The notes under the pieces are model-generated. The model did not search any database. It was given only the letters and a program-made list of their open reading frames with translations, and was not told the origin of the DNA. From positions 18,257-82,256 of the forward strand of contig JAFKAC010000183.1 in the NCBI GenBank assembly GCA_025766275.1: 64,000 bases of DNA, read 5' to 3'. The translations under genes and the position numbers were made by a program. Positions 12,507 to 26,000 of the stretch are shown here, in pieces. The stretch's first letter is position 1. Each line of letters begins with the position of its first letter. Source of the DNA: Lactarius indigo (Eukaryota > Basidiomycota > Agaricomycetes > Russulales > Russulaceae).

Positions 12507-12699
12507 GTCGTAAACGAAAGGGGAAAACGAGTGGGAAAACGCGATAGGATTCGGTAACTCCGCCTCATGCCAGTGGCCTCCATCAACGTTCTGAGGCTTC
12601 GCGGTTGCGCACCTTCGTCCGCAGCCTCCGGGAAATTTTCTTATAAGAGCATCTGAGCACCAGTTTGTTCGTTCGGCTACTCTACTGCTACTTCCCCTC

Positions 12700-15600
12700 A
12701 TGGAGATCGAACTAAAACATATAAGTTTCGACGCAGACGTCTATGATGTTCGCAAAGCCGTCGAGCTCGTCCTGCATGGACCCGACCTGTACGACCCCAA
12801 CGATAGAGAAAATCGGGGGAGAAAGCCCAACTTTCTAATCGTCATGGGCGAGAGCCCCGCGGGCCGTCTTCACAACGGGACTGCGATGCTCCGCGTTCCT
12901 GCCAAGCTAGGCTTACGACTCCTTCGATGGAACAGCGAGTCAGACGACCACAACGTCGTTGTGTGCGGACAACCCCTCCATATTTACAACACCCATCGGA
13001 AGGTTCCTTACGACGTGAAGCAGACACTTGAAAAAACGCTCTATGTCGGCCCGGAGCACGACAAGCTCCACATTCAAAAGAAAGAATATGCCAGCCAGAC
13101 TCGTCTGCGTATCGCAAATGTTCAAATTGGGGTCTGGTACAGGGACGCAAGCGCACCGCAAAACCGAAGACGGGCCTTCTCGACAGAGTATGAGCGAGAG
13201 TTCCTCCATCAGACCGCAGCATACATCACCGTCGTCTACGAATACAACCACATCCGCATTGACATGAGTGACACCCTCTCCGTTCACACCTATATGCGTG
13301 TAACCAACGTCTATCTCTTCAGATCGGGCAGTGGGAAACTGAAGAGGGAATTCTCTTGATTATCGTCAAATTTGCCAACATAAAAATGCTCGGTACCGGT
13401 TACGACGAGTTTGGCCGACCCTGTGCGTATATTCACGATCTGTACTGCGTGTGGCTGAGAGTAAATGGCCACCAGTCATCGTATTTGACTTGTTCGTGCC
13501 TCCAAATTTCGAGAAAGAGTGCCCGTCCTCAGAAGGAGTGAAGCGAAAAAGTCAATACAAGACTCGCGATCGCATTTCTACCTTGGACGATGGGCACGCC
13601 TCCGTTTCCCCATATGCTCATCACCTCCGTGTCATCCTAGCCGACCCCAACGACCTTCTCAAGTTCGAGAAGGTGTGCCACGTCGCGGAGTGTGAACCAC
13701 GCCCGATCCGCATTACTCGAGTTAATGCCCTGGCAAAGGGGTTCTTCACTCGCTGCGAACTGAATCATGTCCAACGCTGGGTAGAAACGATGGACTGGAA
13801 GATTGCGTTCCAGATCGAAGCCTACTTACGCTGTGGCCTCCTCAATACCCACGATCTCCTCCACTCGTTGCAGGGACCAATAGAAGATGTGATTCGTGAC
13901 TACGGCGACGAGGCCAGCGAATTATTGCGTCTGTTTTCAGTGGAGCTCAAGATGCTCCAACCGGACGACGACCCAGTCAACTGCCTCGCTCGCGTCCGTT
14001 CCAAGTACCCTACCCTCAGGCCCCTCCGGCTCGCGCAGGGGCACATCTCTTGTCACCATATCATCATCACTCCATCACGCATCCTTCTCGAGGGTCCTTA
14101 TCCAACGCAGTCTAACCGGGTCATCCGACACTACCAGAGCCACAACCCCGCACTCGTCGAGCATTTCATACGCGTGGAGTTTCGTGACGAGGACCGTCTC
14201 CAATATCACTGGGATGGGGAAGTAGACGGCTCGTGGTTCCTCCAGCACCGCGTAGGAGGTATCTTGCGTGACGGCTTCACTCTCGGCGGGCGTACATTCG
14301 AGTTCCTCGCTTATTCAATGAGTGCGCTGCGGGAGCATTCTTTCTGGTTCATGGCACCCTTCCGCGATCCCGTGGAGGGATACGTGACCGCAGAGAATAT
14401 TCGCGCCTCTATCGGGGACTTTTCCAGGCTTCTCCGTACGCCCAGCAAGTACGCGGCAAGGATCGCGCAGGCATTTACCGCAACTGAGCCTAGCGTGAAG
14501 ATCGGTCACGAAGAATGGGAAGAACAGCCCGAATTGGGTCCTCACACGGATGGCGTCGGCACGATTTCTCCGGAGCTGGCTGCCAAGATCTGGGCGGCAA
14601 AATGCAATGCATCTGGCTACGTGCGTGGGGACCGTGTCGAGCCGTCCGCATACCAATTTCGATTCCTCGGATACAAGGGAGTGGTCGTCGTGGACCACCG
14701 ACTGGAAGGTATCAAGATGCGTTTGCGCCAATCACAGTGCAAGTTTCCGGCACTCGACGATGAAAAAGCTGAATTTGAGATTGCGCGAGCATTCGATTAC
14801 CCAAACCCCGTCCATCTGAACAGGTTCGTTGCCTTGTGTTTTCTATGTCTAGGCCAACTCATACCGGATCATTTAGGCCCGCAGTGATGGCGCTGGAGGA
14901 TCGCGGGGTCAAGAAAGAGGCGTTCATTGACCTTCAGGAAAACGCAAAAGCGAAGATCTACCTTTCTAGTGATTCATTAGAGGGGTTCACTGAGCAACTC
15001 AGGGTCCATAATATGGGCGACCAGTACCACCTGACCTTCATTTTCGAGCAGCTCAACAAGCTCGGACTTGACTTCCAGAATGGCATCAACAAGACGGCGA
15101 TCGAAAGGCCATTCTTCGAAGGCCTTCTTCGTTATTTCATGAATCACGCACTTCGCGAGGCCAAGTTCAAGGCCCGCATCCCGGTTCCGAAAGGCTATCA
15201 GCTAGTCGGAGTTGCAGATGAGGGCCGGGCGTATATCAACGAAGGCCTGAAGGAGGCGGATGTATTCACTCTCAGGCCGGGGTTCATCTACGGTACGTTT
15301 CTCGTTGGCTCCATAGGCACGTCGGCTTGCTTCTATAATGGTATCTAGTTTGCGTGCAAGAATCAGCACACGAGGACCCTGTATTTCTGAAGGGCCCCTG
15401 CGTCATTTCCAGGAGCCCGGTCATCCACCCTGGAGATGGTCAGTTTCCCTTGTCTTCCCTACTCAAAACGTATTACCGGTCTGACTTGTCCTATAGTGCA
15501 ATGTGTCTACGCTGTTGGCGAGCCGCCTAAAGACAAGATTTGCTTCTTCCACGGCTTGAAAAATGTCGTGGTCCTGCCTGCTGTGGGTGCGTAACGATGG

Positions 15601-16857
15601 TCCCGTTCGTACCTTTCATTCTCAGAATTTTGTTTCAGGGGCGCGTTCCTTGGCTTCGTGCCTTGCCGGAGGAGACCTGGATGGGTACGCTATAGTGTGC
15701 CCTGGACATTTATAGGTTCATAACATTCTCCAGAGATACGTACGACATCTACTTTGGAAATCCAGCTCTTTCCCCCATAATCGGGGCAGACCCCGCGCCT
15801 CCTTTCGAGTCCAATGTGTGGAGACTAGAGGACAGCGAGCCAAATGCTACAGTCCGTGACATTTGTAAATTTATCATCGAGTACATCAACTCTGATGTCA
15901 TGGTACGTTCCCTGTTAGACGGTTATGCCCTCACGGAGGCTCACGTTTTCTGCGAATCATAGGGTATGCTAGCGAACCGGCATATCACCATCACAGATCA
16001 GTCCAAGGTGTGATTTCATTTCTTCTACACTAATATCGCCTTAACATCTCCAAAACTAGGACGGCATATTCGACGACAGGTGTATGAAGCTCGCTACGTT
16101 GTGTAGCAAAGCTGTCGACTATGCATCGAACGGGGTGCCTATCCACATTTCAAGCAATAACATCCCAAAACTTTTGATCAAGTTCAGGCCGGACTGGGAC
16201 AAGAAGGAGGTGACTGGCGCACAGGAGTTAGAGTACTACGAGTCGGATCGAGCGCTAGGGCACATGTTCCGCAGCATCACGCTGCGCGACCCAAACGAGC
16301 CCATCGCCGGTTTCCCCACGACATCTCCTGGTCTGATCGCTCCTCTCGAGGACCCGATATCGCGCGCGCTCGCCCCGCTCGTACAGAGCACACTCAACAC
16401 TGCGACTATGACTACTACAACTCTGGAGCCACCGGCCGCGGATGTCCTAGAGCCGGAGGAGCTGTACGCGTGTTACGTACGCGAGATGCGCTACATCTGC
16501 GTAACTCATACGCTCGTCGATGCGCCCGGCGTGCGCCTCAAAGAGGAAGAGGTTGTGCTGGGCACGATCACCGCGACCACGACTCAGCCGCGCTGGCGCT
16601 CTGACCGCGCATACCGCATGAGACTGCACAGCGGGGCGCTCGTGCGCGACATCCGTTCGCAGATTATCCACAAGGCCAAGAAGGACACCATGACGGAGGA
16701 AGAGCTGCATGCTGGGCTTTCGATCGCTTGGGAGGTGTGGTGCTGGGCGCAACATCAGCGCGACAAGGACAAGGAGTTCATCGAGAGCTTCTCACTGATT
16801 GTTCTCGGGGTCGTGCTCGACTGCCTGAAGCGTCTCGGTGGACTCCCGGAGGCCTAG
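12700..16857 (+). CDS. Cellular RNA-dependent RNA polymerase, array copy 3 (altered first splice donor)
   Basis: Starts MEIELKHISFDADVYD and stops after GGLPEA. The second and all later introns are intact, including the active-site split ASCLAGGDLDG|DTYDIYFGNP (first Asp codon 15674-15676). The first intron is the exception. The donor that is GTGAGT in copies 1, 2, 5 and 6 is ATGAGT here (13264-13269), and the interval to the acceptor is 59 nt, so retention shifts the frame to a stop soon after KLKREFS. A GT at 13282 would give a 41-nt intron, add six in-frame codons and restore the frame. The protein may thus be normal-length with a small insertion, or the gene may be impaired. By its third exon (KECP.. 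EGVKRK) it pairs with copy 5. Confidence 0.85.
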
Positions 16858-17374
16858 GGGCGCGCTTTTTTGACTTGATGGTTTTTAGTTGTGTAAATGT
16901 ACCATGAAGATGTACGATAGTTTGATTGTCAGGACGCAACAAAGGGAGCAGCGCATAGCCCATGGTGATCGGTAATGCATTTTTTATTGAAATCATAATC
17001 GTCTCTTCTCTGGTCAGAGTAGAAATGGTCAGAGTAGGAACCCGTCTGAACCTCATCAACTAAAGCCCTGGAGGATGAGATCTGAGATGTGGGCCTGCCA
17101 GTGTAGGAGCTGCATGCCAAGTGAAGCGAAGCCTGGGCCATCTGAGTCATCACGCCGCCATTGCCATCTGTGGCCAAGTCCGGTCCGGCTTCGGACACTT
17201 ACGTTGGGCGTTGGGCTGGCTTCAACGACTTCTGGTTTCTGACTTGAAGCCAGACTAGCAAATCAACTAGCCCTCGAACGATTTCAGAAAAAATCTTTAG
17301 GCAATTTTTTTTTTTTTGCAGCGATGTGAGTCCCTGACATTTAGGGCTGATGTTTCGGTTTTTTAAGATGGATA
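16858..17374. other. Spacer after RdRP copy 3
   Basis: Shared unit tail followed by a block with the near-palindrome GGTCCGGCTTCGGACAC (about 17187-17203). That block recurs after copy 4 near 22335-22351. A T/A homopolymer lies near 17305-17318. No gene recognised. Confidence 0.55.
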
Positions 17375-17633
17375 CGCGCCGCAGTGACCCCCGCAGCAAA
17401 AGATAAGGAGGTCATGACTTCGGCAGCTTCGACACGAATATCATCTGGTGATCCCGCAGCTTCCTCGATGCATCAAGACATTTCACAAGGTCGATAATGG
17501 GAAGAGACGTGCCACAGTGGTCGCGTCGACGCGTCGACGTCCTGCTAGTTTCGCAGACAGATTTTCGACGACATTGTTCTTGACCCTCTTCAAAGTTGAC
17601 ATGCATTAACACATTGACTGTCCGAACTGTCAT
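17375..17633 (-). pseudogene. ARM-gene 5' fragment in RdRP unit 4
   Basis: The complement of 17631-17633 is the fragment's ATG (MTVRTVNV...). The segment coding for ADELF and the start of intron 1 in the parent has been replaced by a short sequence containing a perfect 16-bp palindrome (CGTCGACGCGTCGACG, about 17525-17540). The QDDIRVEAA-equivalent follows with substitutions. The same replacement is found in unit 5, so the two flanks share a recent common source. Confidence 0.72.
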
Positions 17634-17843
17634 CATAGTGAACGAAAAGGGAAATCGAGTGGGTAAACGCGATAGTATGTATTAACTACGCATCATGCCA
17701 TCGGCCTTCTTCCAGGGACCTCCATCAACAATCTGAGGCTTGGCGGTTGCGCACCTTTGCCCGCAGCCTCCAGGAATTCATTTTATAAGAGCACTTGGGC
17801 ACCAGCGTTTTCCTTAGGCTACTCTACTCTTACGTCTCCCCGC

Positions 17844-20800
17844 ATGGATATCAATCTCAAGCGTATAAGTTTCGATGCAGACCAGTACGACGTTCGCAAA
17901 GCCGTCGAACTCGTGCTGCACGGACCTGACCTGTATGATCCCAATGATAGAGAAAACAAAGGGAGAAAACCTAACTTTCTAGTCGAGATGGGCGAGAGCC
18001 CCGCAGGCCGGATTCACAATGGGACTGCGATCCTCCGCGTTTCGGCCAAGCTAGGCTTACGACTCCTCCGCTGGAACAGGGAGTCAGATGACCACAATAT
18101 CGTTGTGTGCGGAAAACCCCTCCGTATTTTCAACGCCTATCAGAAGGCTCCTTACGATGTGAAGCAGACGCTTGAAAAAGCGCTGTATATCGACCCGGAT
18201 CGAGATAAACTCCACACGCAGAAGAGAGAATATGCCAGCCAGATTTGTCTGCGTATTGCGAATATTCAAATTGGGGTCTGGTACAGGGAACCAAGTGCAC
18301 CGCAGAACCAAAGACGGGCCTTCTCGACAGAGTATGAGCGAGAGTTCCTCCATCAGACCGCAGCACACATCACCGTCGTCTATGAATACAGTCACATCCG
18401 CATTGGCGTAAGTGCAACCCTTTCAGTTCACGCGCGTGTAACCGACCTGTCACATCCAGATTGGGCAGAGAGAAACTGAAGACAATTATTTGATCATCAT
18501 CAAATTCAACAACATAAAAAAGCTCGGCATAGGTTACGATGAGCTTGGCCAACCCTGTGCGTATTTCCACCATCGGTGCTGTATGTCGCTGAGAGGAGAT
18601 GATCGCTGGCATTAGTCATCATATTTGACTTATTCGTGCCTCCAAAATTCGAGAAAGAGAGCTTCGACAACCGGGGTCCAGAAGGCGTAGGACGAAAAGC
18701 GAGATTCAAGACGCGCGACCGCATTTGCACACTGGATGATGCGCATGGTGCTATTGCTCCATATGCTCATCACCTGCGTGTCGTCCTGGCCGACCCGGAC
18801 GACCTCCTCAAGTTCGAGAAGGTGTGCCACGTCGCGGTGTGTGAGCCGCGCCCGATTCGCATCGCCCGAGTCGACGTTATGGCAAAGAAATTCTTCGCTC
18901 AGCACGAACTGAACCACATCCAACGGTGGATAGAGACGATGGACTGGAAGGTTGCGTTCCAGATTGAAGGGTACTTGCGGTGTGGCCTCCTCAATACGCA
19001 GGATCTCCTCCATTTGTTGCAGAAACCAATAGAAGATGTTATTCGTGACTACGGCGACGAGGCTAGCGAGTTATTGCGTTTGTTTTCCGTGGAGCTCAAG
19101 ATACTCCGATCCGACGATGACCCAGTCAACTGCCTCGCTCGCGTCCGTTCCAAGTACCCTACCCTCAGGCCCCTCCGGCTCGCGCAGGGGAACATATCCT
19201 GTCACCACGTCATCATCACTCCATCACGCATCCTTCTCGAGGGTCCTTATCCAACGCAGTCTAATCGGGTCATCCGACACTACCAGGAGCACGACCCCGC
19301 ACTCGTCGAGCGCTTCATACGCGTGGAGTTCCGTGATGAAGACCGCTTCCAATACCGTTGGGACGGAGACGTAGATGGCGCGTGGTTCCTCCAGCACCGG
19401 GTAGGGGGTATCTTGCGCGACGGCTTCACCCTCGGTGGGCGTAAGTTCGAGTTCCTCGCTTTTTCAATGAGCACTCTATGGCAGCACTCGGTCTGGTTTA
19501 TGGCCCCCTTCCGCGATCCCGTGGAGGGATACGTGACCGCGGACGCGATTCGTGCCTCTCTCGGGGACTTTACGAATCTACTGCGTACGCCAAGCAAGTA
19601 CGCTGCGAGGATCGCACAGGCATTCACCGCGGCTAACCCTAGCGTGATGATTCGTCGCGACCAGTGGGAGGAACAGCCCGAATTGGGTCCCTATACGGAT
19701 GGCGTCGGCACGATTTCTCCGGAGCTGGCCTCCATGATCTGGGAAGCAAAATGCAAGGCGTCTGGCAACACGCGTACGGACCGTGTCGAGCCGTCCGCGT
19801 ATCAATTTCGATTCCTCGGATACAAGGGAGTGGTCGTCGTGGATCACCGATTGGAAGGTATCAAGATGCGTTTGCGCAACTCGCAACACAAATTTCCGGT
19901 ACATAACGTTGAAGAAGCCGAATTTGAGATTGTGCGAGCCTTCGATTACCCAAATCCCGTCCATCTAAACAGGTTCGTTTACATTGCGTTTTCTATGTCT
20001 GGGCCAACTCATACCGTATCATTTAGGCTCGCAGTGATGGCGCTGGAGGATCGCGGGGTCAAGAAAGAGGCGTTCATTGACCTTCAGGAAAACGCAAAAG
20101 CGAAGATCTATCTTTCTAGCGAATCATTAGAGGGGTTCATCGAGCAACTCAGGGTTCATTATATGGGCGGCCAATACCACCTGGCCTTCATCCTCGAGCA
20201 GCTCAACAAGCTCGGACTTGACTTCAAGAATGGCATCAACAAAATGGAGACCGGGAGGCCATTCTTCGAAGGCCTTCTTCGTTATTTCATGAATCACGCA
20301 CTTCGCGAGGTCAAGTTCAAGGCTCGCATCCCGGTTCCGAAAAGTTATCAGCTAGTCGGCGTTGCTGATGAGGGTCGGGCATATATCAACGAAGGCCTGA
20401 AGGAGGAGAATGTATTCACTCTCAAGCAGGGGTCCATCTACGGTGTGCTTCTCCTTGGCTCCGTATTCACGTCAGCTTATGCGATGGCATCTAGCATGTG
20501 TGCAAGCATCAGCACACGAGGACCCTGTATTCTTGAAGGGTGCCTGTCTCATTTCCAGGGGCCCGGTCATCCACCCCGGAGATGGTCAGTTAGCCTTATC
20601 CTCCTTACTCGAAACGTTTTGCGTGTCTGACCTGTCCTATAGTGCAACGTGTCTATGCTGTCGGTGAGCCACCCAAAGACAAGATTTGCTTCTTCCGTGG
20701 GTTGAAAAATGTCGTAGTCCTACCTGCCGTCGGTGCGTAACGACAGTCCCTTTAGTGCCCTTCATCGTCAGATGAATTTGGTTTCAGGGGACCGTGCGTT

Positions 20801-22007
20801 GGCTTCTTGCCTTGCCGGAGGTGACCTAGATGGGTAAGTTATATGTGTGTTCTGCACGCTGGTGTGGTCCATAACATTCTCCAGGGATACATATGACATC
20901 TACATTGGAAATCCGGCCCTTCTCCCCACCATCCAAGCAGAACCGGCACCTTTGGGTGAGTCCAATGTGTGGACACTAAATGAAGGCGAGCCAGACGCTA
21001 CGGTCGATGATATTCGCAAATTTATCGTCGAGTACATCAACTCTGATGTCACGGTACGTTCCCTGCTGAGCGATTATGTTCTCACGGAGGCTCATAAGTT
21101 TTGTGCAAACCACAGGGAATGCTAGCGAACCGGCATCTCACCATCGCGGATCAGTCCAAGGTGTGACGTCATTTCGTCTGCGGTATTACCGCTTTTTCAT
21201 CTCCAATACTAGGACGGCGTATTCGACGACAGGTGCATGAGGCTCGCTACGTTGTGTAGCAAAGCCGTCGACTATGCAAAGAATGGCGTGCCTGTCGACA
21301 TTTCGGCCAACAACCTCCCCAAACTTTTGATCAAGTTCAGGCCGGACTGGGATAAGAAGGAGGTGACCGGCGCGCGGGAGTTAGAGTACTACGAGTCGGA
21401 TCGAGCGCTAGGGCATATGTTCCGCGGCATCACGCTGCGCGACCCAAACGAGCCCATCGCCGGTTTCCCCACGACACCTCCTGGTCTGATTGCTCCTCTC
21501 GAGGACCCGATATCGCGCGCGCTCGCCCCGCTCGTCCAAAGCGCGCTTACTACGACTACGACTACTTCAACTGTGGAGCCACTGGCCGCGGATGTCCTAG
21601 AGCCGGAGGAGATGTACGCGTGCTATGTGCGCGAGATGCGCTACATCTGCGTGACCCATACGCTCGTCGACGCCCCGGACGTACGCCTCAAAGAGGAGGA
21701 GGTCGTGCTGGGTACGATCCTCGCGACCACGACTCAGCCACGCTGGCACTTGGACCGGGCGTACCGCATGAGACTGCACAGCGGGGCGCTCGTGCGCGAC
21801 ATCAGCTCGCAGATTGTCCCGAAGGCCAAGGAAGATGAGCCGACGGAGGAAGAGCTGCGCGCTGGGCTGCAGATTGCTTGGAAGTTATGGTGCTGGGCGC
21901 AGCATCAGCGCGACAAGGAAGAGGAGTTCATCGAGAGCTTCTCACTGATCGTTCTCGGAGTCGTGCTCGACTGCCTGAAGCGTCTCGGCGGACTCCCAGA
22001 GGCCTGA
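17844..22007 (+). CDS. Cellular RNA-dependent RNA polymerase, array copy 4
   Basis: Starts MDINLKRISFDADQYD like copy 2 and stops after GGLPEA. The first intron is 52 nt with a GTAAGT donor after HIRIG, so here the frame requires splicing. The second intron joins GQP to the IFDLFVPP exon through an ATTAG acceptor. Later junctions match copy 1, and the active site ASCLAGGDLDG|DTYDIY is intact (first Asp codon 20823-20825). The central linker (SDDDPVNCLARVRSKYP) is of the copy 3/5 type although the N-terminus is of the copy 2 type, so the gene is a mosaic. It has a good TATA box (17784-17789). No disabling change seen. Confidence 0.92.
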
Positions 22008-22539
22008 GGGCGCTCAATTTGACTTGATGATTTTGGTTATGTGCATGTACGGAGTTGAAATACGGTAGGGGAGAAAAAAGAACTTGTATGATAGTTTGTT
22101 TGTCTGTGGACGCAATACTGGCACATAACTTAGCCCATGGTGGTCGATAATGCGGTTGTTCTAACGAAATTACAATCTTCTCTTCTCTTGTCAAAGTAGG
22201 AATCTGGGCCCCAATGATCAATTCGATCAAAGCCCCGAAGTCTGGTGGGACTGTGCGAGTTGCTGCTTTCCTAGTGAAGTGACATCCGCGTCATCGCGCC
22301 GCCCGGGCCATTGCCATCAGTCCGTAGCCAGCTCCGGTCCGGCTTCGGACACTTACGTTGGGCTGGCTCAGGCTTCAACGACTTCTGGTTTCGAACTTGA
22401 AGCCAGACATACAAACCAACTAGCCCTCGAACGACTTCAGAAGAAAAAAAAGTCTTTAAGTGATGTTTTTTTTTTGCAGCGATGTGGGTCACTGATCGGT
22501 ATGATTAGGCTAACGTTTCGGTTTTTTCAGATGATATGC
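22008..22539. other. Spacer after RdRP copy 4
   Basis: A diverged version of the unit tail, then a block shared with the spacer after copy 3 (GGTCCGGCTTCGGACAC, GGCTTCAACGACTTCTGG, CAACTAGCCCTCGAACGA) and poly-T. No gene recognised. Confidence 0.55.
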
Positions 22540-22794
22540 GCAGCAGCGACCCCCGCAGCAAAAGATAAGGAGGTCGTGACTTGGGCAGCTTCGATACAAA
22601 TATCATCTCGTGATCCTGCAGCTTTTTCGAAGCGTCAAGACATTTCACAAGGCTGATAAAGGGAAGAGACGTGCCACAGTGGTCGCATCGACGCGTCGAC
22701 GTCTGTTAGTTTCGTAGACGGATTTTCGACGACATTGTTCTTGACCCTCTTCAAAGTTGACATCCATTTACACGTTGACTGTCCGAACTGTCAT
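22540..22794 (-). pseudogene. ARM-gene 5' fragment in RdRP unit 5
   Basis: The complement of 22792-22794 is the ATG. The sequence parallels the unit 4 fragment closely, including the same internal replacement with a SalI/MluI-like palindrome (ATCGACGCGTCGACGT, about 22687-22702). It ends near the same parental breakpoint, and no open frame continues. Confidence 0.72.
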
Positions 22795-23003
22795 CATAGT
22801 GAACGAAAAGGGAAATCGAGTGGGTAAACGCGATAGTATGTGTTAACTGCGCATCATGCTAGTGGGCTTCTTCTGGGGGCCTCCATCAACGTTCTGAGGC
22901 TTCGCGGTTGCGCACCTTCGCCCGCAGCCTCTGGAAATTTCTTTCATAAGAATCCTTGGGCACCAGCGTTCGTCCGGCTACCCTGCTGCTACTTCCCCTC
23001 ATC

Positions 23004-26000
23004 ATGGAGATCGAACTCAAAAGCATAAGTTTCGATGCAGACGTCTATGATGTTCGCAAAGCCGTAGAGCTCGTCCTGCACGGGCCTGACCTGTATGACC
23101 CCAACGACAGAGACAACAAAGGGAGAAAGCCCAATTTTCTAATCGTCATGGACGAGAGCCCCACCAGCCACCTTCACAACGGGACTGCGATCCTCCGCGT
23201 TCCGGCAAAGCTAGGCTTACGACTCCTTCGGTGGAACAGCGAGTTAGATGACCACAATATCGTTGTATGCGGACAACCCCTCCATGTTTCCAACACCCAT
23301 CGAAAGGTCCCTTACGACGTGAAGCTGACGCTTGAAAAAGCGCGCTATATCGGCCCGGAGCAAGACAAGCTCCACATCCAAAAGAAAGAATATGCTAGCC
23401 AGTTTCGTCTGCGTATCGCAAATGTTCAAATTGGGGTCTGGTACAGGGACGCAAGCGCACCGCAAAACCGAAGACGGGCCTTCTCGACAGAGTATGAGCG
23501 AGAGTTCCTCCATCAGACCGCAGCACACATCACCGTCGTCTATGAATGCAGTCACATCCGCATTGACGTGAGTGACACCCTCTCCGTTCACGCGCGTATA
23601 ACCAACGTCAATCCCACTCAGATGAGGCAGCGGGGAACTGAAGAGGAAATTCTCTTGATTATCGTCAAATTTACCAGCATAAAAATGCTCGGCACCGGTT
23701 ACGACAGGTTTGGCCGACCCTGTGCGTATTTTCACCACCTGTGTTTTGTGTAACTGAGAGGTGGTCATTCAGTCGTCGTATTTGACTTGTTCGTGCCTCC
23801 AAATTTCGAGAAAGAGTGCCCGGCTCCAGAAGGAGTGAAGCGAAAAGGTCAATACAAGACTCGCGATCGCATTTCTACCTTAGACGATAGGCACGCCTCC
23901 ATTGCCCCATATGCTCATCATCTCCGTATCGTCCTAGCCGACCCCAACGACCTTCTCAAGTTCGAGAAGGTGTGCCACGTCGCGGAGTGTGAACCACGCC
24001 CGATCCGCATTACTCGAGTTAATGCTCTGGCAAAGGGGTTCTTCACTCGCTGCGAACTGAACCATGTCCAACGCTGGGTGGAGACGATGGACTGGAAGAA
24101 CGCGTTCCAGATCGAAGCCTACTTACGATGTGGCCTCCTCAATACCCACGATCTCCTCCACTCGTTGCAGGGACCAATAGAAGATGTTATTCGTGACTAC
24201 GGCGACGAGGCCAGCGAATTATTGCGTCTGTTTTCAGTGGAGCTCAAGATGCTCCAACCGGACGACGACCCAGTCAACTGCCTCGCTCGCGTCCGTTCCA
24301 AGTACCCTACCCTCAGGCCCCTCCGGCTCGCGCAGGGGCACATCTCTTGTCACCATATCATCATCACTCCATCACGCATCCTTCTCGAGGGTCCGTATCC
24401 AACGCAGTCTAACCGGGTCATCCGACACTACCAGAGCCACGACCCTGCACTCGTCGAGCATTTTATATGCGTGGAGTTTCGTGACGAGGACCGTCTCCAA
24501 TATCGCTGGGATGGGGAAGTAGACGGCTCATGGTTTCTTCAACACCGCGTAGGGGGTATCCTGCGTGACGGCTTCACCGTCGGCGGGCGTACATTCGAGT
24601 TCCTCGCTTATTCAATGAGTGCGCTGCGGGAGCATTCTTTCTGGTTCATGGCACCCTTCCGCGATCCCGTGGAGGGATACGTGACCGCGCAGAACATTCG
24701 TGCCTCTCTCGGGGACTTTTCCAGGCTTCTCCGTACGCCCAGCAAATACGCGGCGAGGATCGCGCAGGCATTTACCGCGACTGAGCCTAGCGTGAAGATC
24801 CGGCGCGACCAATGGGAAGAACAGCCCGAACTGGGCCCTCACACGGATGGCGTCGGCACAATTTCTCCGGAGCTGGCTGCCAAGATCTGGGCGGCAAAAT
24901 GCAATGCATCTGGCTACGTGCGTGGGGACCGTGTTGAGCCGTCCGCGTACCAATTTCGATTCCTCGGATACAAGGGAGTTGTCGTCGTGGACCACCGACT
25001 GGAAGGCATCAAGATGCGTTTGCGCGACTCGCAGCACAAGTTCCCAGTACATAACGTCGAGGCAGTCGAATTTGAGATTGCGCGAGCATTCGATTACCCA
25101 AACAATGCCCACCTGAACAGGTCCGTTGCCTTCTATCTCCTATTATTTACCAACTCATACCGGATCGTCTAGGCCCGTGGTGATGGCTCTGGAGGATCGC
25201 GGTGTCAAGAAAGAGGCGTTCATTGATCTTCTAGAAAATGCGAAAGAGAAGATTCACCGTTCTAGTGATTCATTAGAGACGTTCACTGAGCAACTCAAGG
25301 ACCATAACATGGGCGGTCAATACCACCTAGCCTTCGTTCTTGAGCAACTCAACAAGCTCGGACTTGACTTCAAGGATGGCGTCGACAAAACGGCAATCGG
25401 GAAGCCATTCTTCGAAAGCCTTCTTCGCTGCTCTATGAACCATTCGCTCCGTGAGGTTAAGTTCAAGGCCCGCGTCCCGGTTCCGAAAAGCTATCAGCTA
25501 GTTGGCGTTGCCGACGAGGGTCGGGCGTATATCAACGAAGGCCTGAATGAAGAGGATGTGTTCACTTTACAGACAGGAAGAATATACGGTACATTTCTCG
25601 TTGGCTCCGTGGGCACGTCAGCTTATACAATAGTATTTAGCATGTGTGCAAGTATCAGCACACGAGGACCCTGTATTTCTGAAGGGCGCCTGCCTCATTT
25701 CTAGGGGCCCGGTCATCCACCCCGGAGATGGTCGGTTTCCCATATCCATCCTACCCAAAACGTTTTGTATCTGACTTGTCCTATATAGTACAACGTGTCT
25801 ACGCTATCGGCGAGCCGCCAAAAGACAAGATTTGCTTCTTCCGTGGCTTGAAAAATGTCGTAGTCCTACCTGCCGTCGGTGCGTGACGACAGTCCCTTTA
25901 GTGCCTTTCGTCGTCAGAAGAATTTGGTTTCAGGGGATCGTGCGTTGGCTTCTTGCCTTGCCGGAGGTGACCTAGATGGGTACGTTGTATATGTGCACTG

